Source of the DNA: Tropicimonas sp. IMCC34011
Lineage (GTDB): Bacteria; Pseudomonadota; Alphaproteobacteria; Rhodobacterales; Rhodobacteraceae
DNA length: 64,000 bases
Direction of reading: 5' to 3'
NCBI RefSeq assembly: GCF_003390865.1
Contig: NZ_QMEJ01000002.1
Span: 1-64,000, forward strand
The notes under the pieces were generated by a model, which was given only the letters and a program-made list of their open reading frames with translations, was not told where the DNA came from and did not search any database. Below are positions 7,717 to 16,406 of the stretch, piece by piece. Both the position numbers and the translations under genes were made by a program. Every line of letters starts with the position of its first letter. The stretch's first letter is position 1.

Positions 7717-8667
7717 TCAGAACGGGCTGTCGGGGTAGTAGTACTGCTCGGCATTCTCGGGCGTGATCAGGACCGAGCCGATGGTGAAGGTGCCCGAGAC
7801 TGGCGCGTTCGACACCATGCCGACCGCGGTCATCTCGATGGCCGTCGCGATCATAGCCGGCGGATAGGTGACGTCGGCGGGGATCATCTCGTCGCCGTCA
7901 ATAACGCGCTTGACCATCTCCTTCATGCCCGCGCCGCCGAGAACGAATTGAATGTCGTCGCGTCCGGCGGCTTCGATGGCGGCGAGAACGCCGACGGCCA
8001 TGTCATCGTCCGAAGCCCAGACCGCGTCGATCTGGTCGTGCTTCTGCAGGAAATCCTGCATCACGTTGAAGCTGTCGTCGCGGTTCCAGTTGCCGTGTTC
8101 CATGTCGAGGATGTTGATGCCGGACCCTTCGATGGCCGACTCAAACCCCTCGACACGCTCGTTGTCGATCGTTGTCGGAATACCGCGGAGCACGACGATG
8201 TCGCCGCCGTCCGGCATCTGGCTGACCATGTACTGCCCCGAGACGCGGCCGAAGCCGGGATTGTCACCCGCGACGTAGAGATCCTCGATACCGTCCTGGC
8301 TGAGACCGCGATCCACAACCGTCACCCAAACGCCGCTCTCGGCGACGGACTGGATCGGCGGGGTGAGCGGGTCGCTCTCGAACGGCAGCACGACCAGGGC
8401 GTCGATGCCGCGAGTGGCGACCATGTCCTCGATATCGTTGACCTGCGCGCCCGCATCGGAGGCCGCCGTCAGCACGAAATCGAGCTGCGGATACGCGTCT
8501 TCGAGGCGTTCGACGGTCTGTTGCGCGTGGAAGTTCATTCCGCCAGCCCAGCCATGCGTCGCGGCCGGGATCGACACGCCGATCACGGTCGTATCGTCTT
8601 GTGCCCAGGCCGCGCCCGACAGCGCCAGAATGGTACAGCTCATTAGCGTCGTCTTCATGTATGACAT
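7717..8667 (-). CDS. sugar ABC transporter substrate-binding protein, ribose type
   Basis: A 316-residue periplasmic binding protein of the Peripla_BP_4 (RbsB) class. The signal peptide is MKTTLMSCTILALSGAAWAQ and the mature protein starts with TTVIGVSIPAATHGW; the two-lobe landmarks DALVVLPFESDPLTP, GVWVTVVDRG and DAVWASDDDMAVGVLAA are visible. It captures a sugar or polyol for the permease and ATPase encoded upstream. It is the last gene of a five-gene minus-strand operon, 32 bases after the permease gene, with a strong GGGAGGAACC ribosome site. The ligand is unknown; the dehydrogenase and isomerase in the operon suggest an inositol-like or modified sugar. Confidence 0.9.
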   Translation of the reverse strand: MSYMKTTLMSCTILALSGAAWAQDDTTVIGVSIPAATHGWAGGMNFHAQQTVERLEDAYPQLDFVLTAASDAGAQVNDIEDMVATRGIDALVVLPFESDPLTPPIQSVAESGVWVTVVDRGLSQDGIEDLYVAGDNPGFGRVSGQYMVSQMPDGGDIVVLRGIPTTIDNERVEGFESAIEGSGINILDMEHGNWNRDDSFNVMQDFLQKHDQIDAVWASDDDMAVGVLAAIEAAGRDDIQFVLGGAGMKEMVKRVIDGDEMIPADVTYPPAMIATAIEMTAVGMVSNAPVSGTFTIGSVLITPENAEQYYYPDSPF

Positions 8668-8699
8668 CTCGGTTCCTCCCAGTTGATCGGCCGGGCGTT

Positions 8700-9698
8700 T
8701 CAGCCCTTGGCCTTGGCCTCTCGCTGCAGAATGACGGCGAGAATGATGATGACGCCCTGGATCGCGCCGTTGAGATAGGGCGACACCAGGTCGGTCAGGT
8801 TCAGGATGTTGTCGATGAGGCTCAGGATCAGCACGCCGATGACGGTGCCCCACACCCGACCGAACCCGCCCTTGAGCACTGTGCCGCCGATGATGACCGC
8901 GGCGATGGCTTCCAACTCCCACAGAAGACCGGTCGAGGCCGAGGCGGATCCCAGGCGCGGGACATACATGATGGTCGCGATCCCGACGAGCAGGCCGAGC
9001 ATCGCGTAAGTCAGCAGCCGCGTCCGGTTGACGTCGACATTCGAGTAATGCGCAACCGCCTCGTTGGAGCCGATCGCCGCGCAATGCCGCCCGAAGCGCG
9101 CGCGGCTCATGAGCACCTCTCCGATGAGGACGACGAGCGCGAACACGATGATCGGCCAGGAGATGCCGAGGATGCCTTCGAAATAGACCGGGCGGTAGAA
9201 GGTGCGCAGGCCAAAATCGAGCGACAGGGTTCCGCCGTCCGCGAGCCATGTGACGAGGCTCCGATAGATGCCCATCGTCCCCAGCGTGACGATGAAGGCT
9301 TCGATCCCGACGGTCGTGATGAGAAAGCCGTTCAGCATCCCGGCGAGAATACCCGCGACCACCGCCACCAGCATGCCGAGAAGGATGATCGGAACTCCGA
9401 CGCCGAGCGACGGCAGTGCCGCGTTCATCACCAAGATCATCAGTCCGGCGATGAAGGCCGCCATCGATCCGACCGAGAGGTCCAGACCGCCCGCGGTGAT
9501 GACGAAGGTCATTCCCACGGCGATGATGCCGATGAAGGCGGACCGCGCGAGCACGTTGGTGATGTTCGCCGCACCGAGGAAATTCGAGTTCATCATCGCG
9601 CCGATCGCGACAAGCACGACCAACGCGAGGATTGGCCCGAGCACGCTCATCGAGGGGAGGCTGCGCAAGGCGTGAGTATTTGTCGTCTCAGAAGTCAT
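8700..9698 (-). CDS. sugar ABC transporter permease, RbsC type
   Basis: A 332-residue integral membrane protein with about ten hydrophobic segments. The BPD_transp_2 family signature GGLDLSVGSMAAF follows the second to third segment, and EAIAAVIIGGTVLKGGFG marks the cytoplasmic loop that contacts the ATPase. It forms the channel for the sugar delivered by the binding protein. Its start overlaps the stop of the ATPase gene by one base (TGATG), showing tight coupling. Confidence 0.93.
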   Translation of the reverse strand: MTSETTNTHALRSLPSMSVLGPILALVVLVAIGAMMNSNFLGAANITNVLARSAFIGIIAVGMTFVITAGGLDLSVGSMAAFIAGLMILVMNAALPSLGVGVPIILLGMLVAVVAGILAGMLNGFLITTVGIEAFIVTLGTMGIYRSLVTWLADGGTLSLDFGLRTFYRPVYFEGILGISWPIIVFALVVLIGEVLMSRARFGRHCAAIGSNEAVAHYSNVDVNRTRLLTYAMLGLLVGIATIMYVPRLGSASASTGLLWELEAIAAVIIGGTVLKGGFGRVWGTVIGVLILSLIDNILNLTDLVSPYLNGAIQGVIIILAVILQREAKAKG

Positions 9699-11209
9699 CA
9701 GGCCACCCGCCCCTCTTCATTCGCACCGAGTCCGACCGCGAGCCGCACGATCCTGTCCTCGGTCATCTCGGTTTTCGTCAGCATCCCGGCGACTTCGCCC
9801 GTGCGCATGACCATGACGCGGTCGGCAAGGCCGATGACTTCCTGCATCTCGGACGAGATCATGACGACGCCGTGCCCTCGGTCGGCCAGGCCGCGAAGGA
9901 AGGTGTAGATCTGCTGCTTGGTGCCGATATCGATGCCGCGTGTCGGCTCGTCCGCAATCAGGATCAAAGGCTCGGACTGCATAATCTTGGCCAGAAGCAG
10001 CTTCTGCTGGTTCCCGCCCGAGAGGTTGCCGACCGCCATGTTCCGCTGGCCCGCCCGGATGTTGAACTCTTCTATGGCCGCATCAAGGGCGCGGTCCTCG
10101 GCCGCCCGGTCGATCATCAAGCCGCCGAAGCGATCGAGAGCCTGCAAGGTCAGATTGACCCGCATGGACTTGTCGAGCAGCAGACCGCGCAGCTTGCGGT
10201 CCTCGGTCAGATAGCAGAGCCCGTGTTCGAGCGCGTCCCTCGGCCGCGTGATCGAGACGGCGCGCCCGGCAATCTCGACGCAGCCTGCGCTCGCGGCGCG
10301 CAGGCCGCAGAGACCCTCGAAGGCTTCGGTCCGGCCGGCCCCGATGAGACCGGAGACACCAAGGATCTCTCCGCGGCGAAGCTCGAAGGAAACACCACGC
10401 GCATGGCCCGGCACGGTAAGGTTCTCGACCTTGAGCATCACCTCGCCCGGTTCGCCCGTCTTCAAAGGATAGAGGTCCGAGACATCGCGCCCGACCATCG
10501 CGGTCGCCATCCCGTCCTCGCTGACCCCTGCGGCCCGGCCGTCATGCACGACCGCCCCATCCCGCAGGATCGTGACATGATCCGCGATCGCGGAGACCTC
10601 GCCGAGCTTGTGCGAGGTGAAAAGGACGGCTGTTCCCTGCCCCGTCATGCGGCGCACCTGGTCAAACAGGATCTCAGTCTCGGATCCGGTCAGCACGGCG
10701 GTGGGCTCATCCATGATGAGAACGCGGGCATCGCGGCTCAGAGCCTTGGCGATCTCGACCATCTGCTTGTCTGAGTTCGACAGCTCCGACACCTTCGCAT
10801 CGGGATGCACACGGCAATTCACCCGACCCAGATAGTCGCGCGCCAGTTGCCGCATCCGGCGCTTGTCTAGAAACGGGCCGCGCCGCAGCTCGCGCCCGAG
10901 AAATATGTTCTGCTCCACGGTGAGCTGCTCGGCGAGATTGAACTCCTGATGGATCATCACGATCCCAGCTTCCTCGCCGTCGTGCAGGGACCCAAAGGTG
11001 ACCTCTTCGCCATCCAGCAGGATCCGGCCCGCGCTCGCCGGCTGATAGCCTGCGAGTATCTTCATCGTGGTGGACTTGCCCGCACCGTTCTCGCCGATCA
11101 GTGCGAGCACCTCGCCCGCGCGAAGATCCAAGCTGACGCCATGCAGCACCTCGACCGGGCCGAAGCTCTTGCGCACGTCGCGCAGGCAGAGGACCGGCTC
11201 AGCCGTCAT
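9698..11209 (-). CDS. sugar ABC transporter ATP-binding protein, RbsA type (two NBDs)
   Basis: A 503-residue tandem ATPase. The first domain has Walker A GENGAGKST near residue 41, signature region SNSDKQMVEIAKAL and Walker B VLIMDEPTAVL. The second has a degenerate P-loop (GLIGAGRTE) but an intact LSGGNQQK signature and LILIADEPTRGIDIG. This asymmetry is normal for the RbsA/MglA family. It powers import by the adjacent permease. Coding overlaps by four bases with the upstream oxidoreductase gene. Confidence 0.93.
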   Translation of the reverse strand: MTAEPVLCLRDVRKSFGPVEVLHGVSLDLRAGEVLALIGENGAGKSTTMKILAGYQPASAGRILLDGEEVTFGSLHDGEEAGIVMIHQEFNLAEQLTVEQNIFLGRELRRGPFLDKRRMRQLARDYLGRVNCRVHPDAKVSELSNSDKQMVEIAKALSRDARVLIMDEPTAVLTGSETEILFDQVRRMTGQGTAVLFTSHKLGEVSAIADHVTILRDGAVVHDGRAAGVSEDGMATAMVGRDVSDLYPLKTGEPGEVMLKVENLTVPGHARGVSFELRRGEILGVSGLIGAGRTEAFEGLCGLRAASAGCVEIAGRAVSITRPRDALEHGLCYLTEDRKLRGLLLDKSMRVNLTLQALDRFGGLMIDRAAEDRALDAAIEEFNIRAGQRNMAVGNLSGGNQQKLLLAKIMQSEPLILIADEPTRGIDIGTKQQIYTFLRGLADRGHGVVMISSEMQEVIGLADRVMVMRTGEVAGMLTKTEMTEDRIVRLAVGLGANEEGRVA

Positions 11210-12348
11210 ATCGTGACCCAGGCCGCGTCATCCCGCGAGGATGTCACGCAGGCGCGGATGAACGCCATGCCGTCGAGCCCTGCCGAAAGGCCCGGCAGTT
11301 TGCCCATGAGCGCCGAGCGCGGTTGGCCGCCTTGCGCGGCGCGGATGGCCTCGGCGGCCTCGGTGTAGAGCGTGGCGAAGGCCTCGAGGTAGCCTTCGGG
11401 ATGTCCCGCCGGAATGCGGCTGACCGAATTGGCTGCCTCGGTCGCGCCCGCGCCGTTCCGGGTGATCCGGCGCGTCGGCTCGCCATGCGGCGTGTACCAG
11501 AGGTAATTGGGCTCTTCCTGCGCCCATTCGAGGCCGCCTACCTCGCCGAAGATCCGAAGGCGCAGACCGTTCTCGCATCCGGGTGCAACCTGACTGCACC
11601 AGAGCATGCCGCGCGCGCCGCTCGCATAGCGCAGCATGACATGCGCGTTGTCATCGAGCGCGCGACCCGCGCCGAAACTGTGCAGATCGGCCGCAAGTCG
11701 GTCCGGCACCTGGCCAGTTACGAAGGCCGCGAGATTGAAGGCATGCGTGCCGATATCGCCGATGGCGCCGCCCGCGCCGGAGCGGGCAGGATCGGTCCGC
11801 CATTCGGCCTGCTTGACGCCCTGGCTCTCCACGTCGTCGGTCATCCAGTCCTGCGGATACTCGACCTGGACCAGCCGGAGCGTGCCGATCGCACCGCCCG
11901 CAACCATGTCCTGCGCCTGCCGCACCATCGGGTAGCCGGTGTAATTGTGCGTCAGGATGAACAGCGCATCGCTCGCCGCGACCGCCTTTTCCATCGCCTC
12001 CGCGTCTTCGTGGGTCGCAGTCAGCGGCTTGTCACAGATCACATGGATGCCACGCTCGAGAAACGGCTTGGCGGCTGCGAAATGAACGTGGTTCGGGGTG
12101 ACGATGCTGACCGCCTCGATGCCGTCCTCGCGGGCGGCCTCGGCCTCGGCCATCTCTTCGAAGGAGCCGTAGGAGCGGGCCGGATCGAGCCCGAGCGCCT
12201 CGCCGCTCGCCTTCGCCCGCTGGGGCGTGGAACTCAGCGCCCCTGCCACGAGATCGTAGTGTCCGTCGATGCGGCTGGCGATCCGGTGAACCCCGCCGAT
12301 GAAGGCGTCCGAGCCGCCGCCAACCATGCCAAGTCTGATCCGTCTCAT
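11206..12348 (-). CDS. Gfo/Idh/MocA family NAD(P)-dependent oxidoreductase
   Basis: A 380-residue dehydrogenase. The Rossmann motif is GMVGGGSDAFIGGVHR at the N-terminus, the EKP-type catalytic lysine motif appears as CDKPLT near residue 103, and GDIGTHAFNLAAFVTG lies at the domain where the catalytic His usually sits. Such enzymes oxidise cyclic polyols or sugars, for example inositols or amino sugars. The start at 12348 overlaps the end of the isomerase gene by four bases. The operon context suggests it performs the first oxidation after uptake; the exact substrate is unknown. Confidence 0.9.
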   Translation of the reverse strand: MRRIRLGMVGGGSDAFIGGVHRIASRIDGHYDLVAGALSSTPQRAKASGEALGLDPARSYGSFEEMAEAEAAREDGIEAVSIVTPNHVHFAAAKPFLERGIHVICDKPLTATHEDAEAMEKAVAASDALFILTHNYTGYPMVRQAQDMVAGGAIGTLRLVQVEYPQDWMTDDVESQGVKQAEWRTDPARSGAGGAIGDIGTHAFNLAAFVTGQVPDRLAADLHSFGAGRALDDNAHVMLRYASGARGMLWCSQVAPGCENGLRLRIFGEVGGLEWAQEEPNYLWYTPHGEPTRRITRNGAGATEAANSVSRIPAGHPEGYLEAFATLYTEAAEAIRAAQGGQPRSALMGKLPGLSAGLDGMAFIRACVTSSRDDAAWVTI

Positions 12349-13403
12349 GTGTCCAACCCCAGCATCTTGCGGTTTGTGGCTTCGTCGATGTCGCCGCTCG
12401 CGAAATCGTCGAAGGCATGCGGCGTCACGCGGATGATGTGATCGCGGACGAATTGCGCACCCTCGCGCGCGCCGTCCTCTGGATGCTTGAGCGCACATTC
12501 CCATTCGACGACGGCCCAGCCGTCGAAATCCATGGCCGCGAGCTTCGAGAAGATCGCGCCGAAATCGACTTGGCCGTCACCGGGGCTGCGGAAGCGGCCC
12601 GCGCGATTCACCCAGGGCTGGTAGCCACCGTAAACGCCCTGCCGCCCAGTCGGATTGAACTCCGCATCCTTGACGTGGAACATCTTGATGCGCTCGGCAT
12701 AAAGGTCGAGATTATCAAGATAATCAAGGCATTGCAGGACGTAGTGAGACGGGTCGTAGAGCATGTTGCACCGCGCGTGCCCGTCCAGGCGTTCGAGGAA
12801 CATTTCGAAGGTGACGCCGTCGTGCAGATCCTCCATCGGGTGGATCTCGTAGCAGACGTCGACACCACATTCCTCGGCATGATCGAGGATCGGACGCCAG
12901 CGCGCGGCCAGTTCGTCGAAAGCGGTGTCGACAAGGCCCTGCGGCCGCTGCGGGAAGGGATAGACGAAGGGCCAGACGAGCCCGCCCGAGAAAGTGACAT
13001 GCTGGCCGATGCCGAGCTTTTGCGATGCGGACAGCGCCGTCCTGATGCGTTCGCTCGCCCATTCCTGTCGGGCCGCGGGCTTGCCCTGCACCTCGGGCGG
13101 CGCGAAGCCATCGACCCAGGCGTCATAGGCGGGATGCACGGCCACGAGCTGACCAAGGATATGCGTGGACAGATCGGTGATCTCGACCCCGTTGTCGCGC
13201 GCCGTCCCGACCCATTCGTCGCGATACGTGTCGGATGTGGCGAGTTGGTCGAGATCGACGAGGCGCGCGTCCCAGACCGGGACCTGCACGCCCTTGTAGC
13301 CGACCTCCGCGGCCCACCGCGTGATACCGTCCCATGAATTGAATGGCGCCTCGTCGCCGGCGAATTGCGCCAGGAACAGGCCAGGGCCCTTGATCGTCTT
13401 CAT
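12345..13403 (-). CDS. sugar phosphate isomerase/epimerase, IolE/xylose-isomerase-like TIM barrel
   Basis: A 352-residue TIM-barrel protein of the AP-endonuclease-2/xylose isomerase-like superfamily. Metal-binding positions are suggested by VCYEIHPMEDLHDG, NMLYDPSHYVLQ, KMFHVKDAEF and WAVVEWECALKHPEDG. Family members isomerise or dehydrate keto sugars and inosose. It is the first gene of the operon and lies just behind the LacI-type operator, so it is transcribed from the promoter between 13404 and 13532. It probably acts together with the Gfo/Idh enzyme. Confidence 0.9.
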   Translation of the reverse strand: MKTIKGPGLFLAQFAGDEAPFNSWDGITRWAAEVGYKGVQVPVWDARLVDLDQLATSDTYRDEWVGTARDNGVEITDLSTHILGQLVAVHPAYDAWVDGFAPPEVQGKPAARQEWASERIRTALSASQKLGIGQHVTFSGGLVWPFVYPFPQRPQGLVDTAFDELAARWRPILDHAEECGVDVCYEIHPMEDLHDGVTFEMFLERLDGHARCNMLYDPSHYVLQCLDYLDNLDLYAERIKMFHVKDAEFNPTGRQGVYGGYQPWVNRAGRFRSPGDGQVDFGAIFSKLAAMDFDGWAVVEWECALKHPEDGAREGAQFVRDHIIRVTPHAFDDFASGDIDEATNRKMLGLDT

Positions 13404-13458
13404 ATGTCCTCCCTTTCCGAGACGTACGCCCCTCCACTGGCGTATCGACTCAGCCTCC

Positions 13459-13472
13459 TGTAATCGATTACA
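13459..13472. promoter_or_regulatory. LacI-family operator
   Basis: TGTAATCGATTACA is a perfect 14-bp palindrome with the central CG typical of LacI-family sites. It lies between the divergent isomerase operon (start 13403) and the LacI gene (start 13533), so it can control both. The palindrome is seen; binding by the adjacent regulator is inferred. Confidence 0.85.
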
Positions 13473-13532
13473 TCAGCGTCAGGACTTGCAGACAAGCCTC
13501 TTTCTTGCTCCGGAGCGGTGTAAGGAGACCCG

Positions 13533-14555
13533 ATGAGCACTCGCGTCCGGATCGCAGACGTTGCAGCCGCAGCAGGCGTGTCGACCGCCACGGTCAGCCG
13601 GACGCTGTCCTCGCCCGGTATCGTCGGCGAAGAAACGCGGGCCCGCGTCATGGCCGCTGTCGCCGCCACGGGCTATCGGATCAACGCGGCCGCCCGGGAT
13701 TTACGCCGGCAACAGCCGCGCGCAATCCTGGTTCTCGCGCCGAACCTCGCCAATACCTTCTTCAGCCGTATCATCGCCGCCATCCAGGATGTTGCTGGGC
13801 AAGCCGGGCTCGCGGTCCAGATCTCCGACAGCCGTGCTGGAACCGATATGCTTGAGACCATGGTCCAGGGTGGACGGGCCGACGGGATCGTGCTGCTCGA
13901 CGGTGCCCTGCGGCCAGAGATGGTCCGCAATTGGAAATTGCCGGTCATCCAGCTGTGCGAATGGAACGACGATTACGCCCTGCCCGGCCTTCAGATCGAC
14001 AATGCCGCCGCCGCCCGGGTTGCCGTCAATCACCTCGGGGATCTGGGGCATACGCGGATCCTGCATGTCGCCGGTCCGTCCGAGAACGTTTTGAGCCATG
14101 CCCGGCGAGCCGGGTTCGAGGACGCCATGGCCGCGCGAGGACTATCGCCCGAAATCCACCAGGGCGGGTTCACGATCGAAGCGGGCGCCGCAGCCGCACA
14201 TGCATGGGCAAATATCGCCGATCGTCCGACGGCAGTCTTTACCGCATCGGACGAATGCGCCTTCGGGTTCATCTCCGAATGCTACCGGCTCGGCTTCAAG
14301 GTGCCGCGGGATGTCAGCGTGATCGGGTTCGACGATGTCGATTTCGCGGGCCATTTCCTTCCGCCGCTGACAACCATCCATCAGCCACGGGCGCGGCTTG
14401 GCCGGCAGGCCGCAGAGCGACTCGTCTCGGCCCTGCAGAGCGGCACGCCACTCGGCGCGGGCTATGACCAAATCCCGCCACATCTGGTCATCCGGTCCAG
14501 CACGTCGGCCTGTAGCGCCTCGAAACGGACCGCTGAGCAGTCCTTGAGGACGTGA
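13533..14555 (+). CDS. LacI family transcriptional regulator
   Basis: A 340-residue repressor. The N-terminal helix-turn-helix reads RIADVAAAAGVSTATVSRTL with the hinge region following at RINAAARDLRRQQPR, and the rest is a periplasmic-binding-protein-like effector domain ending in SVIGFDDVDFAGHFLPPLTT. It faces the sugar operon and probably represses it until the substrate or a derivative binds. The ATG follows a TAAGGAGACCCG ribosome site. Confidence 0.93.
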   Translation: MSTRVRIADVAAAAGVSTATVSRTLSSPGIVGEETRARVMAAVAATGYRINAAARDLRRQQPRAILVLAPNLANTFFSRIIAAIQDVAGQAGLAVQISDSRAGTDMLETMVQGGRADGIVLLDGALRPEMVRNWKLPVIQLCEWNDDYALPGLQIDNAAAARVAVNHLGDLGHTRILHVAGPSENVLSHARRAGFEDAMAARGLSPEIHQGGFTIEAGAAAAHAWANIADRPTAVFTASDECAFGFISECYRLGFKVPRDVSVIGFDDVDFAGHFLPPLTTIHQPRARLGRQAAERLVSALQSGTPLGAGYDQIPPHLVIRSSTSACSASKRTAEQSLRT

Positions 14556-14556
14556 A

Positions 14557-14700
14557 GGGCCTCTGTTGCACAAATCGGCTGACGGCCAAATCTCCCCTTC
14601 CCCAGGACGGACTATGCCGCAGCCATCTGTGATGGGTATGCCAAGCCCGGCGTAGCCGTTCAGGACGGCGATAGGGACCCGTAGCTCTGCGCCTCCTCCG
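14557..14700 (-). pseudogene. IS5-family transposase 3' remnant with terminal repeat
   Basis: GGGCCTCTGTTGCACAAATC at 14557 matches the style of IS5-group terminal inverted repeats (GGC-TTTGTTGCACAAATC). Reading inwards on the minus strand gives AVLNGYAGLGIPITDGCG, which resembles the closing residues of IS5/IS903-type transposases, here running on without a proper stop. The rest of the element and the other end were not found. It lies directly behind the LacI gene. Confidence 0.6.
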
Positions 14701-14821
14701 CCGCATACTTCCGGCTGATCACTGCTGAAAAGGCGGGCACCCTCGAGACGTTCGCGCTTGCGGGCTGAGACCGGGGGAGCGCGTCACCCGGCTGGCGGGC
14801 GCGCGCCCCTCGATCGATGCG

Positions 14822-15652
14822 TCAGGCCCCGGCGTCCGATCCGCTCCGGACCCGCTTCTCTCCTGCTTCGATCCGCACGCCGAAGAGGTTCTCCCGCGGC
14901 GGCAACGGGCAGACGGCGTGGGAGGTGAAGGCGCAGGGCGGGTTGGTTGCGCGGTTGAAATCGATCACCACGCCGTCCTCCGTCACGTCCTCGCCGAAGA
15001 CGAAGCGCATGTGTGCGTAGGTGTCGTCCAGCGAGGTCAGATCCCGGAAGACGAATTGCGGACGATCTGCGGTACCGTAGGTGGGCAGCATCGACATTTC
15101 GCGACCGGCGAACTCGAATCGCGCGACATGGGACACCGGCACCTCGGTCGGCACGCCGATGATCGTGTCGAGCGTGAGGGAGATGGGCTTCGGCAGCGGC
15201 TCCCAGCGGGCGGTGATGCGCAAGGCGGGATCCAGATCAAAGAAGGGGATCGGCGCCAGCCGTGCCGCGTTCTCAGACTGGATATCCCGGATGCGCAGCG
15301 CGCGCAGATCGTTGAGCGACGTGATCTCCATCGCGAACCGGTCGGTGCGCCAGGAGAAGCGGCCCGCCGCCCTGTCGAGCGGCATTTCCTCGCCTCCGCT
15401 CGTCACGAAGCGGCCGCTATCACCGTCCGTCAGCGTGAGCGTCCCGACCCGCTGCGGGCCCAGGGGCAGCACCACGTCATTTCCCTCGCCGCTGCCGATG
15501 GTCCATGTCCCCGGCGTGATCCACCAGCGCCCGAGCAGGTTCAGCCAGCCATCCTCGGCGGTCAGCTTGCTCATGCGGGTCTCGAACCACTCGGCATGAG
15601 CGGCGGCGAAGTCTGTATCGGCGGTCATCTCTGGGGGGTCCTGTCTGGTCAT
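14822..15652 (-). CDS. DUF1684 family protein
   Basis: A 276-residue protein with the DUF1684 hallmarks: an N-terminal helix with a DGWLNLLGRWWITPG stretch, FVFRDLTSLDDTYAH in the middle, and near the C-terminus the family signature FNRATNPPCAFTSHAVCPLP followed by PPRENLFGVRIEAGEK. The conserved Asn and two Cys residues there suggest an enzymatic or ligand role, but none is established. No signal peptide is seen. It is the last gene of the peptide ABC operon, one base after the stop of the ATPase gene, so it may process the imported compound. Confidence 0.88.
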   Translation of the reverse strand: MTRQDPPEMTADTDFAAAHAEWFETRMSKLTAEDGWLNLLGRWWITPGTWTIGSGEGNDVVLPLGPQRVGTLTLTDGDSGRFVTSGGEEMPLDRAAGRFSWRTDRFAMEITSLNDLRALRIRDIQSENAARLAPIPFFDLDPALRITARWEPLPKPISLTLDTIIGVPTEVPVSHVARFEFAGREMSMLPTYGTADRPQFVFRDLTSLDDTYAHMRFVFGEDVTEDGVVIDFNRATNPPCAFTSHAVCPLPPRENLFGVRIEAGEKRVRSGSDAGA

Positions 15653-15653
15653 G

Positions 15654-16406
15654 TCAGGCGCTCTCCGGCATCCGCGGGATGCTGGAGAGCAGGCTTCTGG
15701 TATAGGCGTGCTGCGGGTCTGCAAGGATGCGGGCGGTGTCCCCGGCCTCCACGATGCGGCCCCGGTCGAGAACCACGATCCGGTCGCAGAGCGCGGCGAC
15801 GACGCCCATGTCGTGAGACACGAAGACCATCGTCATCCGCTCCGAGATGTCCCGGAACAGGTCCACCACGCGCACGCGGGTGGATAGATCGAGGGCGCTG
15901 ACCGCCTCGTCCGCCAGAACGAGCTCCGGCCGCGCGACAATCGCGCGAGCGATGGCGATCCGCTGCCGCTGGCCGCCGGAGAACTGCTCGGGAAAACGAC
16001 CGAGGCTGTCCACCGGAAGACCCACAGCCGCCATCGCCTCCTCGGCCATGGCGCGGTGATCGCCCGGCACCTTGAGCGAGCGGAGCGGCTCGGTCACGAT
16101 CCTGAGGATCCGGTGCGCGGGGTTGAGGGAGGAATAGGGATCCTGGAACACCGCCTGCACCCGGCGCCGGTAGCTGCGCATGTATCGCCCGCTCCTCGCG
16201 TCGAGCGGCTGGCCATCGAACAGGATGCGGCCGCCCCTAGGCGTATCGAGACCGAGGAGCAGGCGCAGGAGGGTGGACTTTCCGGACCCGCTCTCGCCCA
16301 CGAGCCCGACATTGGAGCCGCGCGGCACGTCGAAGGTGATGTCCTCCAGCACGGGCCGGCCGGCGCCGTAGGCGAAGCTGACATTCTCGACCGACATCAG
16401 GCTCAT
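15654..16406 (-). CDS. peptide/opine-type ABC transporter ATP-binding protein (DppF class)
   Basis: A 250-residue ATPase with Walker A GLVGESGSGKST near residue 35, Q-loop AVFQDPYSSLNP, signature FSGGQRQRIAIARA and Walker B LVLADEAVSALD. Note Ala in the usual DEP triplet position (DEA), a tolerated change in this class. It pairs with the other ATPase to drive the two permeases. It overlaps the preceding ATPase gene by four bases. Confidence 0.93.
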   Translation of the reverse strand: MSLMSVENVSFAYGAGRPVLEDITFDVPRGSNVGLVGESGSGKSTLLRLLLGLDTPRGGRILFDGQPLDARSGRYMRSYRRRVQAVFQDPYSSLNPAHRILRIVTEPLRSLKVPGDHRAMAEEAMAAVGLPVDSLGRFPEQFSGGQRQRIAIARAIVARPELVLADEAVSALDLSTRVRVVDLFRDISERMTMVFVSHDMGVVAALCDRIVVLDRGRIVEAGDTARILADPQHAYTRSLLSSIPRMPESA

